This document shows positions 1 through 6,811 of a stretch of DNA of 10,273 nt, piece after piece. Source of the stretch: Planctomycetaceae bacterium (lineage in GTDB: Bacteria; Planctomycetota; Planctomycetia; Pirellulales; UBA1268); the NCBI GenBank assembly GCA_018694455.1, contig JABHNP010000236.1, positions 1-10,273 on the forward strand, read 5' to 3'. The notes beneath the pieces were generated by a model. It searched no databases and was not told where the DNA came from. It saw only the letters and a program-made list of their open reading frames with translations. The first letter of the stretch is position 1; each line of letters starts with the position of its first letter. A program made the position numbers and the translations under genes.

Positions 1-347
1 AACTCATTACGGATGTTCTAGAGCGCGATGGACGGTTTGAGACTCGCAGTGTCAATAACGGTTTTGATGCCGGCATGATGGTTAAGGATTATCGACCCGA
101 CTTAATCGTTCTTGATGTAATGCTTCCGGATATCAATGGAAAAGAAGTTTGTCAGAGAGTACGTAGCGACTCTACTATGGATGAGGTCAGAATTATTTGC
201 ATATCTGGTATGTGTGAGCCTGACAAAATTGAAGATCTCAAGGCATGTGGTGCCAATGAGTTTCTTCAAAAACCATTTGAAGCAGATGTGCTAGTCGACA
301 GAATTTGCACGCTGCTCGATATTGAATCTGTCCCGGCAGCGTCATGA
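1..347 (+). CDS. Response regulator receiver domain protein, C-terminal part (5' end outside window)
   Basis: The frame is open from base 3 to the TGA at 345-347, so the gene begins left of the window. The visible part covers most of a CheY-like receiver domain and nothing after it. The phospho-acceptor Asp is codon 114-116 in LDVMLPDINGKEV. The conserved Ser/Thr lies in the CISGM strand end, and the conserved Lys is codon 270-272 in FLQKPFE. The protein ends about 20 residues after the KPF motif, so no DNA-binding or other output domain follows. An output domain could only be N-terminal; otherwise this is a stand-alone receiver. The histidine kinase follows at once on the same strand, so the two are probably a cognate pair. 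The receiver assignment is firm; the signal and target are unknown. Confidence 0.93.
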   Translation, partial: LITDVLERDGRFETRSVNNGFDAGMMVKDYRPDLIVLDVMLPDINGKEVCQRVRSDSTMDEVRIICISGMCEPDKIEDLKACGANEFLQKPFEADVLVDRICTLLDIESVPAAS

Positions 348-348
348 G

Positions 349-1692
349 ATGATGGCCGTAGTTGGATGGTTGCTCGTTCGTCGTAAGAAGAAGCCACATT
401 TGGCACTCCCAGTCCCGCGTCAAGCCTTCATGGGCTTGACGCGGGCGGTGTCGTACTCGTTGCAAACGATCACAGAAGAGCACTCTCGCCCTAAAAAAGA
501 CCGCCTCAGCAGTGGTTCTTGGAGAGATAGATGTTGGCATTTATCTGCGGCTGATCCAGCTGTTGCTATCTGGCTTGCTGCAGAAGAAACACAATGGCCT
601 GAGCGTGGCGTTGTTGATGATGATTTCTCTGCAGCACGGGTAGCAATTTTCTGGCTTGAGCGTCTCGAGCAAAGTCTAGTTACTTCTGCAACCTCACAGG
701 GGGCAGCCCTTTTAAAACAGTCACGTTTAGTTACCAGCCAGGAGTTGCAGGTCGTGACGGGAATGCTTCCGCCAGGATCTGATGCAATTGAAATGCGATC
801 TTCGGTAGCACACTCAACAGCTGTCCGGTGGCGTGATCAAATCCTAAGAGAATTTTCTGCTCAGCCACTTGGTGGAAAAGAGATTTCTGATCATGAAGTG
901 GCGAGTATCTTGTCTCTCGGCCAAGGAGATTCACAGGTCGGTGTGCTCAATGAATTACTAGTGGCATCAAAGTCTCTACGGTCACTCTTTGTGGACTTCT
1001 CAGGTAGCGTTTCCTCTGCACGCTTGGAAGCAATGCGAGAACTTGCTTATGGAGCCGGCCATGAGATAAACAATCCACTTGCGAATATTGCTGCGCGTGC
1101 TCAGGCGCTTCTTTATGATGAGCATGATCCCGAACGGCAGCGACGTCTAGCAACAATTGTCGATCAGGCATTTAGAGCCCGAGATATGATTGGTGGGCTG
1201 ATGATCTTTGCCAGACCACCAAAACCTCAGCAAGACGAAGTCAGTGTCAGAGATTTGCTTCAGAGTGTGTTCAGGTCAATGGAGTCCATGGCAGAAGAAC
1301 GTGGAGTGCGTCTGACGCTTCATGTTGTTTCTGAAACAATGTGCATTGTTGTTGATCGTGGGCAGATTGAAGATTCGCTGCGAGGTATTCTTTCAAATGC
1401 AATTGAAGCGATTTTTCATGGTGGAACAGTATTTGTAGAGGCAATTGAAAGTACAAGCGAAGCGTGTCTTGTGACGGTAAACGATAATGGCATTGGAATG
1501 GATATGGAGACAATGAGCCGAGCGTTCGATCCTTTTTTTAGTGGTCGTGAGGCTGGGCGAGGTATTGGCTTAGGGCTTTCAAAGGCATTTCGACTCATTG
1601 ACGCAAATGGTGGAAGCATCTCGATGAAGTCCCGGTTGCAGCAGGGAACCGAGGTTTCAATCACCCTGCCGCGAGCCTCAAGGTCTGCCTAG
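349..1692 (+). CDS. Soluble sensor histidine kinase
   Basis: The C-terminal half is a standard transmitter. From the ATG at 349, the phospho-acceptor His is residue 238 in GHEINNPLAN, the N-box Asn is 350 (LSNAIEAI), the G1 box DNGIGMD is 379-385, the F box is FDPFFSG, and the G2 box GIGLGLS is 405-411. It autophosphorylates on His and should pass phosphate to the receiver encoded just upstream. The N-terminal ~220 residues match no sensor domain I recognise. They contain no convincing membrane segment: residues 1-10 are hydrophobic but too short and are followed by RRKKK, so the protein is probably cytosolic. The start is uncertain. ATG 349 lies one base past the regulator stop and has no clear ribosome site. 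An in-frame ATG at 322 would overlap the regulator, and a perfect hairpin at 414-445 lies inside the frame, so starts at 430, 448 (GTG) or 460 (TTG) are also possible. Confidence 0.9.
   Translation: MMAVVGWLLVRRKKKPHLALPVPRQAFMGLTRAVSYSLQTITEEHSRPKKDRLSSGSWRDRCWHLSAADPAVAIWLAAEETQWPERGVVDDDFSAARVAIFWLERLEQSLVTSATSQGAALLKQSRLVTSQELQVVTGMLPPGSDAIEMRSSVAHSTAVRWRDQILREFSAQPLGGKEISDHEVASILSLGQGDSQVGVLNELLVASKSLRSLFVDFSGSVSSARLEAMRELAYGAGHEINNPLANIAARAQALLYDEHDPERQRRLATIVDQAFRARDMIGGLMIFARPPKPQQDEVSVRDLLQSVFRSMESMAEERGVRLTLHVVSETMCIVVDRGQIEDSLRGILSNAIEAIFHGGTVFVEAIESTSEACLVTVNDNGIGMDMETMSRAFDPFFSGREAGRGIGLGLSKAFRLIDANGGSISMKSRLQQGTEVSITLPRASRSA
414..445. repeat. Perfect 13-bp inverted repeat, loop contains ATG
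   Basis: CCCGCGTCAAGCC at 414-426 is the exact reverse complement of GGCTTGACGCGGG at 433-445, with loop TTCATG at 427-432. In RNA this would be a very stable GC-rich hairpin. It lies 67 bases after the response-regulator stop and inside the beginning of the kinase frame. There, the loop ATG is in the kinase frame. No T-run follows, so it is not a classical intrinsic terminator. It could be an attenuator or mRNA-stability hairpin between the two genes, a dispersed palindromic repeat, or a protein-binding palindrome. The pairing is directly seen; the role is inferred. Confidence 0.85.
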
Positions 1693-1779
1693 AGCTCCCA
1701 GCATGACGGAAAGCTTGTTTTTTCACCAAAGTTGGGAGGGATTCACGTGCCTTAATCACATTTTCTTGATCTTTCGCAC

Positions 1780-1809
1780 TTGTCGTTGATAGCCGGTGTT
1801 CTCTATTCT
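1780..1809 (+). promoter_or_regulatory. Possible sigma70-type promoter upstream of shc
   Basis: TTGTCG (1780-1785) and TATTCT (1804-1809) are separated by 18 bases and match the sigma70 consensus at 4 of 6 positions each. A second -10-like TATAAC stands at 1872-1877 without a good -35. Both lie in the 205-base gap before shc, where a promoter for the hopanoid genes would be expected. Matches of this quality also occur by chance, so this is only a candidate. Confidence 0.25.
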
Positions 1810-1897
1810 TCGTAAACGCCGCGATTCATTGAAGCATTGTCCAAGGAATGGGTCATGCTGGTTCATTGCGGTATAACGATGGAGCACGGATGCCCCT

Positions 1898-4030
1898 ATG
1901 ACTTTTTCTGGACGTATGAAGACAGTAGTTCCTGTGTGGAATGGTAAATCGCCAAATGCACAATCAATTTTTGAAAAAGACACACAGCATGAGTTGTCCC
2001 GTGTGTTGGATAAACCTCAGAGTCACTCGAAGATAAGTGAAAGCCTCGCAGAGCTTGCGATTCAACAGACGGCACAATGGTTTTTGAAACGCCAGAATGC
2101 CGATGGTCATTGGAGGGGTCCGCTTGAGGGAGATACTATTCTCGAGAGCGAATATCTCTTGATTTGTGGATGGGCAGGCCGTCTTGATCAACGTACAGCA
2201 TCGGGGTGTACGAAACGTATTCTCGACCAACAGTTGCCCGATGGTGGTTGGGCTATCTATCCAGGAGGGGACGTCGACCCCAGCGCAAGTGTAAAAGCCT
2301 ATCTTGCGTTAAAGATGTGTGGCTATGATGCTGAATCAGAGCCTATGAAGAAGGCTCGAGTTGCGATTGCGGAAGCAGGTGGTCCTTGGGCTGTGAACAG
2401 TTTTACTCGGTTTTATCTGGCATTGCTTGGACAGATTTCATATGCCGATTGTCCGGCGGTTCCTCCGGAGATGATCCTGCTGCCGGATTGGTTTCCAATA
2501 AGCTTGCATAGCGTTTCAGCGTGGTCCCGAACAATGATAGTGCCTCTTTCATTAATCTGGTCTTTTAAGCCGGTACGAAAATTATCAGATGAAAAAGGAA
2601 TTCATGAGCTGTTCGCAGACTGCACATTTGCGACGAGGAAGCGACCGATAGGTGGGGCCGATGGTTGGTCGCGTTTCTTTCGGCTTATTGACTATGTGAT
2701 AAAGAAAATCGACTGCCTTGGGGTGCGACCTCTTCGTCGACGGGCAGTTATGGCATGCCGAACATGGATGTTGAGGCGTTTTCGTGGAAGTGATGGTCTC
2801 GGTGCAATTTTCCCTCCAATTATTTGGAGTATAGTAGCGCTTCGCGCAATGGGTTGTGATGATAAGTCTGCTGAAGTAGTGGAATGCTGGAAGCAGTTAG
2901 AAGGTCTTCTTGAGCGTCCAGATGATGAAACGATTCGAGTGGAGCCGTGCCGTTCACCTGTCTGGGATACAGCGATAGTACTTCGCGGACTTGCAGAGAT
3001 AGCCTCACCATCAGTTGATAGTGCTGGCAGCATGGATAACGCTGTTGATTGGTTGCTTGCCAGGGAAGTGCGTTTCGCGGGAGATTGGTCTCACCGAGTA
3101 CAAGCCGTTCCATCTGGTTGGTGCTTTGAGTATTCAAACTGTTATTACCCAGACGTCGATGATACAGCAATGGTTCTGATCGCATTTTCGTCATGGTTGA
3201 AACAACAGAAGGCGTGTGCAGGCAGTCAAGGTGAGCGTGTTCGCTCTGTCAAAAACGCAATGGATCGCGGAATACAGTGGCTTACTGCCATGCAAAACAG
3301 TGATGGAGGTTGGGGGGCTTTTGATCGTGATAACAACCATGAGGTTCTCTGCAAGGTTCCCTTTGCTGATCACAATGCGATGATAGACCCAAGTTCACCG
3401 GATCTCACTGGTCGTGTACTCGAAGCCTACGGAAGACTTGGTCATGGTATTGGTGAGCCTGGAGTCGATCGGGCAATTAAATATCTTCGTGAGACGCAGG
3501 AGTCTGACGGTAGTTGGTTTGGGCGCTGGGGCGTAAATTATATATATGGAACCTGGCAGGCAATTGAAGGCCTTCGAGCAATAGGCTTCTCCTCAGACGA
3601 CCCGCTTATTGATGCGGGGGTGCAATGGCTTGTTTCGGCCCAGCAGCCGAATGGTGCTTGGGGTGAAAGTCCAGCGAGTTATGTAGATTTAACCTTGAAG
3701 GGCATTGGTGAACCGACAGCTTCACAAACAGCTTGGGCGGTTGCTGGTCTTGTGGCTGCTGATAAATCAAATACTCCATCAGCTCAGCGTGGTATTCATT
3801 GGTTGCTTACTACGCAGCGTTCTGATGGTGATTGGAACGAAACAGCATTTACCGGGACTGGTTTTCCAAAGGTTTTCTATCTTCGGTATCACTACTACCG
3901 GATTTCATTCCCGCTCATTGCGATAGCAAGGTGGCAGTCGGCTGTAGGAGCTGAAAATAACGGAATGAAACGCCGGTATGCCGGTTCACGAGAGAAATTG
4001 TCAGAGATGTATGAAGGAGTATTGTCATGA
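1898..4030 (+). CDS. shc: Squalene-hopene cyclase
   Basis: The enzyme folds and cyclises squalene into hopene/hopanol at the inner membrane, as a monotopic membrane protein. From ATG 1898 it has 710 residues. The catalytic acid motif DVDDTA is at 419-424; the DxDD form marks a squalene cyclase rather than an oxidosqualene cyclase. Six QW-type repeats (QxxxGxW) begin at residues 66, 112, 466, 534, 582 and 640. Other family landmarks are SPVWDTA, GRWGVNYIYGT and the C-terminal GFP..FYLRY segment. The protein is longer than the roughly 630-residue Alicyclobacillus enzyme, with about 50 residues before the first repeat region and a short charged tail. The start is not certain: GGAG at 1881-1884 is far (13 bases) from ATG 1898, and ATG 1916 is an alternative. 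Its stop overlaps the hpnH start (ATGA), so the two genes are translationally coupled. Confidence 0.96.
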   Translation: MTFSGRMKTVVPVWNGKSPNAQSIFEKDTQHELSRVLDKPQSHSKISESLAELAIQQTAQWFLKRQNADGHWRGPLEGDTILESEYLLICGWAGRLDQRTASGCTKRILDQQLPDGGWAIYPGGDVDPSASVKAYLALKMCGYDAESEPMKKARVAIAEAGGPWAVNSFTRFYLALLGQISYADCPAVPPEMILLPDWFPISLHSVSAWSRTMIVPLSLIWSFKPVRKLSDEKGIHELFADCTFATRKRPIGGADGWSRFFRLIDYVIKKIDCLGVRPLRRRAVMACRTWMLRRFRGSDGLGAIFPPIIWSIVALRAMGCDDKSAEVVECWKQLEGLLERPDDETIRVEPCRSPVWDTAIVLRGLAEIASPSVDSAGSMDNAVDWLLAREVRFAGDWSHRVQAVPSGWCFEYSNCYYPDVDDTAMVLIAFSSWLKQQKACAGSQGERVRSVKNAMDRGIQWLTAMQNSDGGWGAFDRDNNHEVLCKVPFADHNAMIDPSSPDLTGRVLEAYGRLGHGIGEPGVDRAIKYLRETQESDGSWFGRWGVNYIYGTWQAIEGLRAIGFSSDDPLIDAGVQWLVSAQQPNGAWGESPASYVDLTLKGIGEPTASQTAWAVAGLVAADKSNTPSAQRGIHWLLTTQRSDGDWNETAFTGTGFPKVFYLRYHYYRISFPLIAIARWQSAVGAENNGMKRRYAGSREKLSEMYEGVLS

Positions 4031-5130
4031 GTGTTCCAATTGGGCAAATGATGGCTGTGTTGCGTCATGTTGCTGTACAGCGTCTTAGAGGAAACGATAA
4101 GTACCCGCTCGTACTTATGCTCGAGCCTCTTTTTCGTTGTAATCTTGCATGTGCTGGATGCGGAAAGATTCAGCATCCTAGTGAGATACTGCGTCAACAT
4201 CTTTCGCCATCTCAGTGTTTGAAGGCTGTTGATGAATGTGGTGCCCCGATTGTGGCGATTCCGGGTGGTGAACCATTGCTTCATCCCCAAATCGGAGAAA
4301 TTATTGAAGGAATTGTTGCTCGGAAAAAATATCTTTATGTTTGCACGAACGCTATAAAGCTCGAAGAGATGCTGCCACACTTCAAGCCATCAAAGTATCT
4401 TGCGTTCTCTATCCATTTGGATGGGCTTCAGCAGGAGCACGATGCATCAGTCTGTCGAGATGGTGTGTATGAAATGGCAATAAATGCGATTCGTGCTGCT
4501 AAGAAGGCTGGTTTTCGAGTTACGACAAATTCAACCCTATTCGCTGACGCCGAGCCAGAGCGTTGTAGTCAGTTTTTTGACGAAGTCATGCAGCTTGGTG
4601 TGGAGGGAATGATGGTCTCGCCGGGCTATTCGTATGAGAAAGCTCCAGAGCAGGATATTTTCCTGAGTCGTGAGAGAAGTCACAGGCTTTTTCGAAAGAT
4701 TTTCAAGAGTGGTGGAGGTCGTTGGAAATTCAATCAGTCTCCAGTTTTCCTTGAGTTTCTGAAAGGAAACTGGGATCTTGAATGTCGGCCTTGGGGGACT
4801 CCCTCATACAGCCTGTTCGGCTGGCAAAAACCTTGTTATTTACTCGATGAAGGATATGCCGAAAGCTTTTCAGACCTTATGAAGACAACAGACTGGGATT
4901 CATACGGACGGGCGAGTGGTAATCCAAAATGTCAGCAGTGTATGGCGCACTGTGGATACGAACCAGCAGCTGTAGAGGCTACTTTTGGTTCATGGAAAGG
5001 GTTCTTGCGTACTGCGAGGCTCGCATTGTTTGGCCCACCCGCTACGAATCAAGGTGAGGCTGTGTTGGCAACCCCGGGAAGGCGTCGAAAAGTCACGCTT
5101 CCGGTGCTTCCAATTATTGATTCAGTGTAG
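4027..5130 (+). CDS. hpnH: Adenosylhopene synthase HpnH, radical SAM
   Basis: HpnH joins the 5'-deoxyadenosyl radical from S-adenosylmethionine to hopene, giving adenosylhopane, the first step toward side-chain-extended hopanoids. The radical-SAM cluster motif CxxxCxxC is residues 38-45 (CNLACAGC), and the SAM-binding GGEP is at 80-83. The C-terminal part carries further family-typical Cys residues, including C302, C305 and C309 in KCQQCMAHCGYEP. The length of 367 residues is normal for the family. The ATG at 4027 overlaps the shc stop and has a good ribosome site (AAGGAG, 4014-4019, 7 bases upstream), which fixes the start. The next hopanoid gene, the hpnG nucleosidase, is not in the window; the downstream neighbour is on the other strand. 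The C-terminal ~35 residues (rich in Pro, Arg and Val) are beyond the conserved core. Confidence 0.96.
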   Translation: MSVPIGQMMAVLRHVAVQRLRGNDKYPLVLMLEPLFRCNLACAGCGKIQHPSEILRQHLSPSQCLKAVDECGAPIVAIPGGEPLLHPQIGEIIEGIVARKKYLYVCTNAIKLEEMLPHFKPSKYLAFSIHLDGLQQEHDASVCRDGVYEMAINAIRAAKKAGFRVTTNSTLFADAEPERCSQFFDEVMQLGVEGMMVSPGYSYEKAPEQDIFLSRERSHRLFRKIFKSGGGRWKFNQSPVFLEFLKGNWDLECRPWGTPSYSLFGWQKPCYLLDEGYAESFSDLMKTTDWDSYGRASGNPKCQQCMAHCGYEPAAVEATFGSWKGFLRTARLALFGPPATNQGEAVLATPGRRRKVTLPVLPIIDSV

Positions 5131-5193
5131 GTAAGAAAATTTCCGCCAGGTGATCGCAGGCCCCCTAGAGAGCAGCTTAGGTTCTTCTGTGGT

Positions 5194-6246
5194 CTACCGG
5201 CTTGATACAAGTACACGCTGTGCTTCGATTGCTGCGCCACGTGCTCCGGCGGTGTCCCCATTTGGCATTATCTCAATGACAATGTCTTGTTGTTCTTCCC
5301 GTTGAGTCGGCATGCCTTTCCTGACTTCGGCAATAAACCATTGTTGGAAAGGCTGCTCGGTTTCAATAGCTCCACCGCCTATAATAAGTGCATCAGGATC
5401 AAATGTATTAATCATTTGGTCAAAAAACAGGCCGAGAGCTCTGGCCTGAACTCGGAAAATTGATTGACACATTTCGTCTCCCTCTGCAGCTAGGCCGCGA
5501 ACTCGAATCGCAGCCTTTGCTGGTTCAAGAGAGGCTAATTCGTGATCACGGTATTTTTGAAGGAAATAAGGAAGCAGGTTTTTTCGGATCGCTGTGAGAG
5601 AACAGAGTGACTCAAGGCATCCGATACGACCACAATTACAAAGCGTTTTGTGGCTCTTCAGCTCAGGTATCATTTCGCCGAGAAGTGCCGTCGGTATAAG
5701 AACGTGCCCGAGTTCACCACCGAAACCTCGGCTTCCAGCCACAACGCAGCCTTGGTGAACAATGCCGCCACCTAGTCCAGTGCCAATAATCGCAGATACA
5801 GATGTCTTTTTCGGTTGATTTCCGAAAATGGTGGTGTGGCCCCAAACTGCAGCTGCATTTCCGTCGTTTAGATAATGAACAGGAATACGAAGTAGTTCTT
5901 GCAGACCCCCACGAATATCAAAATTAGCCCAGTCGGGATGAATGAAGTTAGTCGACCCTTTTTTACTCAGCACCCCATCGGCCGTAGCCGGTCCGGGTGT
6001 ATCCAGCCCGATCGCAGAAATCTCATCTTTGCTTCTACCAACCTTTTCAACTGCATTCTGAAGTCCATCAACAATCTGCTGTAAACAGATTACTGGCCCC
6101 TCAACACTACGGGCAGGATGTTCAAAGAGATCATGAATCAGGAACTCCCCCGTATGGTCTAATAATGTCACGTTGACCGCTGTGCCACCAAGATCAATCC
6201 CTGCCACAAGTGGTTTGATGTCGTTCGTAGAGTTTTGAGGGGGCAT
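5194..6246 (-). CDS. ROK-family sugar kinase (glucokinase-like)
   Basis: ROK kinases phosphorylate glucose or related sugars with ATP in the cytosol. From ATG 6246 (350 residues), the N-terminal phosphate loop is DLGGT at 18-22. The catalytic Asp is D128 in NDGNAAA, followed by the GTGLGGG loop and GELGH with a zinc-ligand His. The ROK zinc motif CNCGRIGCLE has C203, C205 and C210. GGGAIE near the C terminus is also typical. No DNA-binding helix-turn-helix precedes the kinase domain, so it is an enzyme and not a ROK repressor. The reading frame extends upstream to a TTG at 6285, which would add 13 Pro/Lys-rich residues. Neither start has a clear ribosome site; ATG 6246 is preferred. The gene follows sufE by 80 bases on the same strand and may be co-transcribed. 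The exact sugar cannot be read from the sequence. Confidence 0.9.
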   Translation of the reverse strand: MPPQNSTNDIKPLVAGIDLGGTAVNVTLLDHTGEFLIHDLFEHPARSVEGPVICLQQIVDGLQNAVEKVGRSKDEISAIGLDTPGPATADGVLSKKGSTNFIHPDWANFDIRGGLQELLRIPVHYLNDGNAAAVWGHTTIFGNQPKKTSVSAIIGTGLGGGIVHQGCVVAGSRGFGGELGHVLIPTALLGEMIPELKSHKTLCNCGRIGCLESLCSLTAIRKNLLPYFLQKYRDHELASLEPAKAAIRVRGLAAEGDEMCQSIFRVQARALGLFFDQMINTFDPDALIIGGGAIETEQPFQQWFIAEVRKGMPTQREEQQDIVIEIMPNGDTAGARGAAIEAQRVLVSSR

Positions 6247-6312
6247 CGTCTTGTTTGGTTTCTTGTTAGCTGGGGTAGGTGTCAAGTTGTCGAAGACCGC
6301 GACTGTAATGTG

Positions 6313-6340
6313 TTAATGCATGCTACTTATTTAGCATTAA
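6313..6340. repeat. Inverted repeats around the sufE stop codon
   Basis: TTAATGC (6313-6319) pairs with GCATTAA (6334-6340). A second, mutually exclusive stem, ATGCTA (6320-6325) with TAGCAT (6332-6337), uses the same right arm. The sufE stop codon (6327-6329 on the - strand) lies in the loop. The arms are AT-rich and no T-run follows on the - strand, so this is at best a weak processing or termination hairpin between sufE and the ROK kinase gene. Confidence 0.4.
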
Positions 6341-6755
6341 TCAGTTCTTGGCGGACTCGGCTCACTATGGCACGGAGTCCCCTGCTACGTAGCATGCCGA
6401 GTACATCTGCAAGGCCCATTTTTTCAAGAAGGTCTTCCGGCAGTTCTTGTGCTTCAGGCTGAGGGCGGCTGGCTACTGCCTCTGCGAGTATCGCAACAAA
6501 ACCTTTTACTGTGGGCGCTTCTTCAGCAACTTCAGCCACAAGATTCATTGAGCCGTTTGAAATTTCTGGCCAGAGAAAAACGGAAGTTTGACATTCGTGA
6601 ACACGCCGGTCTTCAGTATTCTTTTTTGCCGTATATTCATCGCTTAATGGCGGTAAACGGTTCGCGAAGTCGAGGAGCAATTCGAGTTTTTCCCGACCAT
6701 CTAAGTCAACAAACTCTTCGACAATCTGGTCGAGTCGTTCGTTCACCGTTTCCAT
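6327..6755 (-). CDS. sufE: SufE-like sulfur acceptor protein
   Basis: SufE-family proteins accept persulfide sulfur on one Cys and hand it on, classically from the cysteine desulfurase SufS to the SufBCD iron-sulfur scaffold. This 142-residue protein has the family layout: an N-terminal helix (ERLDQIVEEFVDLDGREKLELLLDFANRLPPL), the active Cys C55 in VHECQTSVFLW, and a C-terminal LG(M)L..RGLRAIV segment. The ATG at 6755 has a strong ribosome site (GAGGAAG, 6762-6768, 6 bases upstream). No SufS or SufBCD gene is in the window. Instead the gene lies 56 bases behind an SseA-like sulfurtransferase on the same strand, which makes that enzyme the likely sulfur donor or partner. From memory, Mycobacterium tuberculosis has the same order, sseA (Rv3283) then Rv3284. 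The family call is firm; the partner is inferred. Confidence 0.93.
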   Translation of the reverse strand: METVNERLDQIVEEFVDLDGREKLELLLDFANRLPPLSDEYTAKKNTEDRRVHECQTSVFLWPEISNGSMNLVAEVAEEAPTVKGFVAILAEAVASRPQPEAQELPEDLLEKMGLADVLGMLRSRGLRAIVSRVRQELINAK

Positions 6756-6811
6756 AATTATCTTCCTCGTAGTCCGTGAGTCTTGATTCTGGATATTCTT
6801 GAGGGTTTGTA

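Noticed and set aside
1693..1738. Terminator after the histidine kinase gene (CTCCCA/TGGGAG arms and a T-run at 1718-1723)
   Set aside because: The arms are only 6 bp with a 32-base loop, and the T-run sits inside the loop rather than after the stem. A second 4-bp AGCT pairing is too weak.
3895..4380. 161-residue open frame on the - strand across the shc-hpnH junction
   Set aside because: It lies antisense to two genes with clear family motifs, and its translation has no recognisable pattern.
5131..5193. Bidirectional terminator between the convergent hpnH and ROK genes
   Set aside because: Only 3-4 bp pairings were found, with no T-run next to them.
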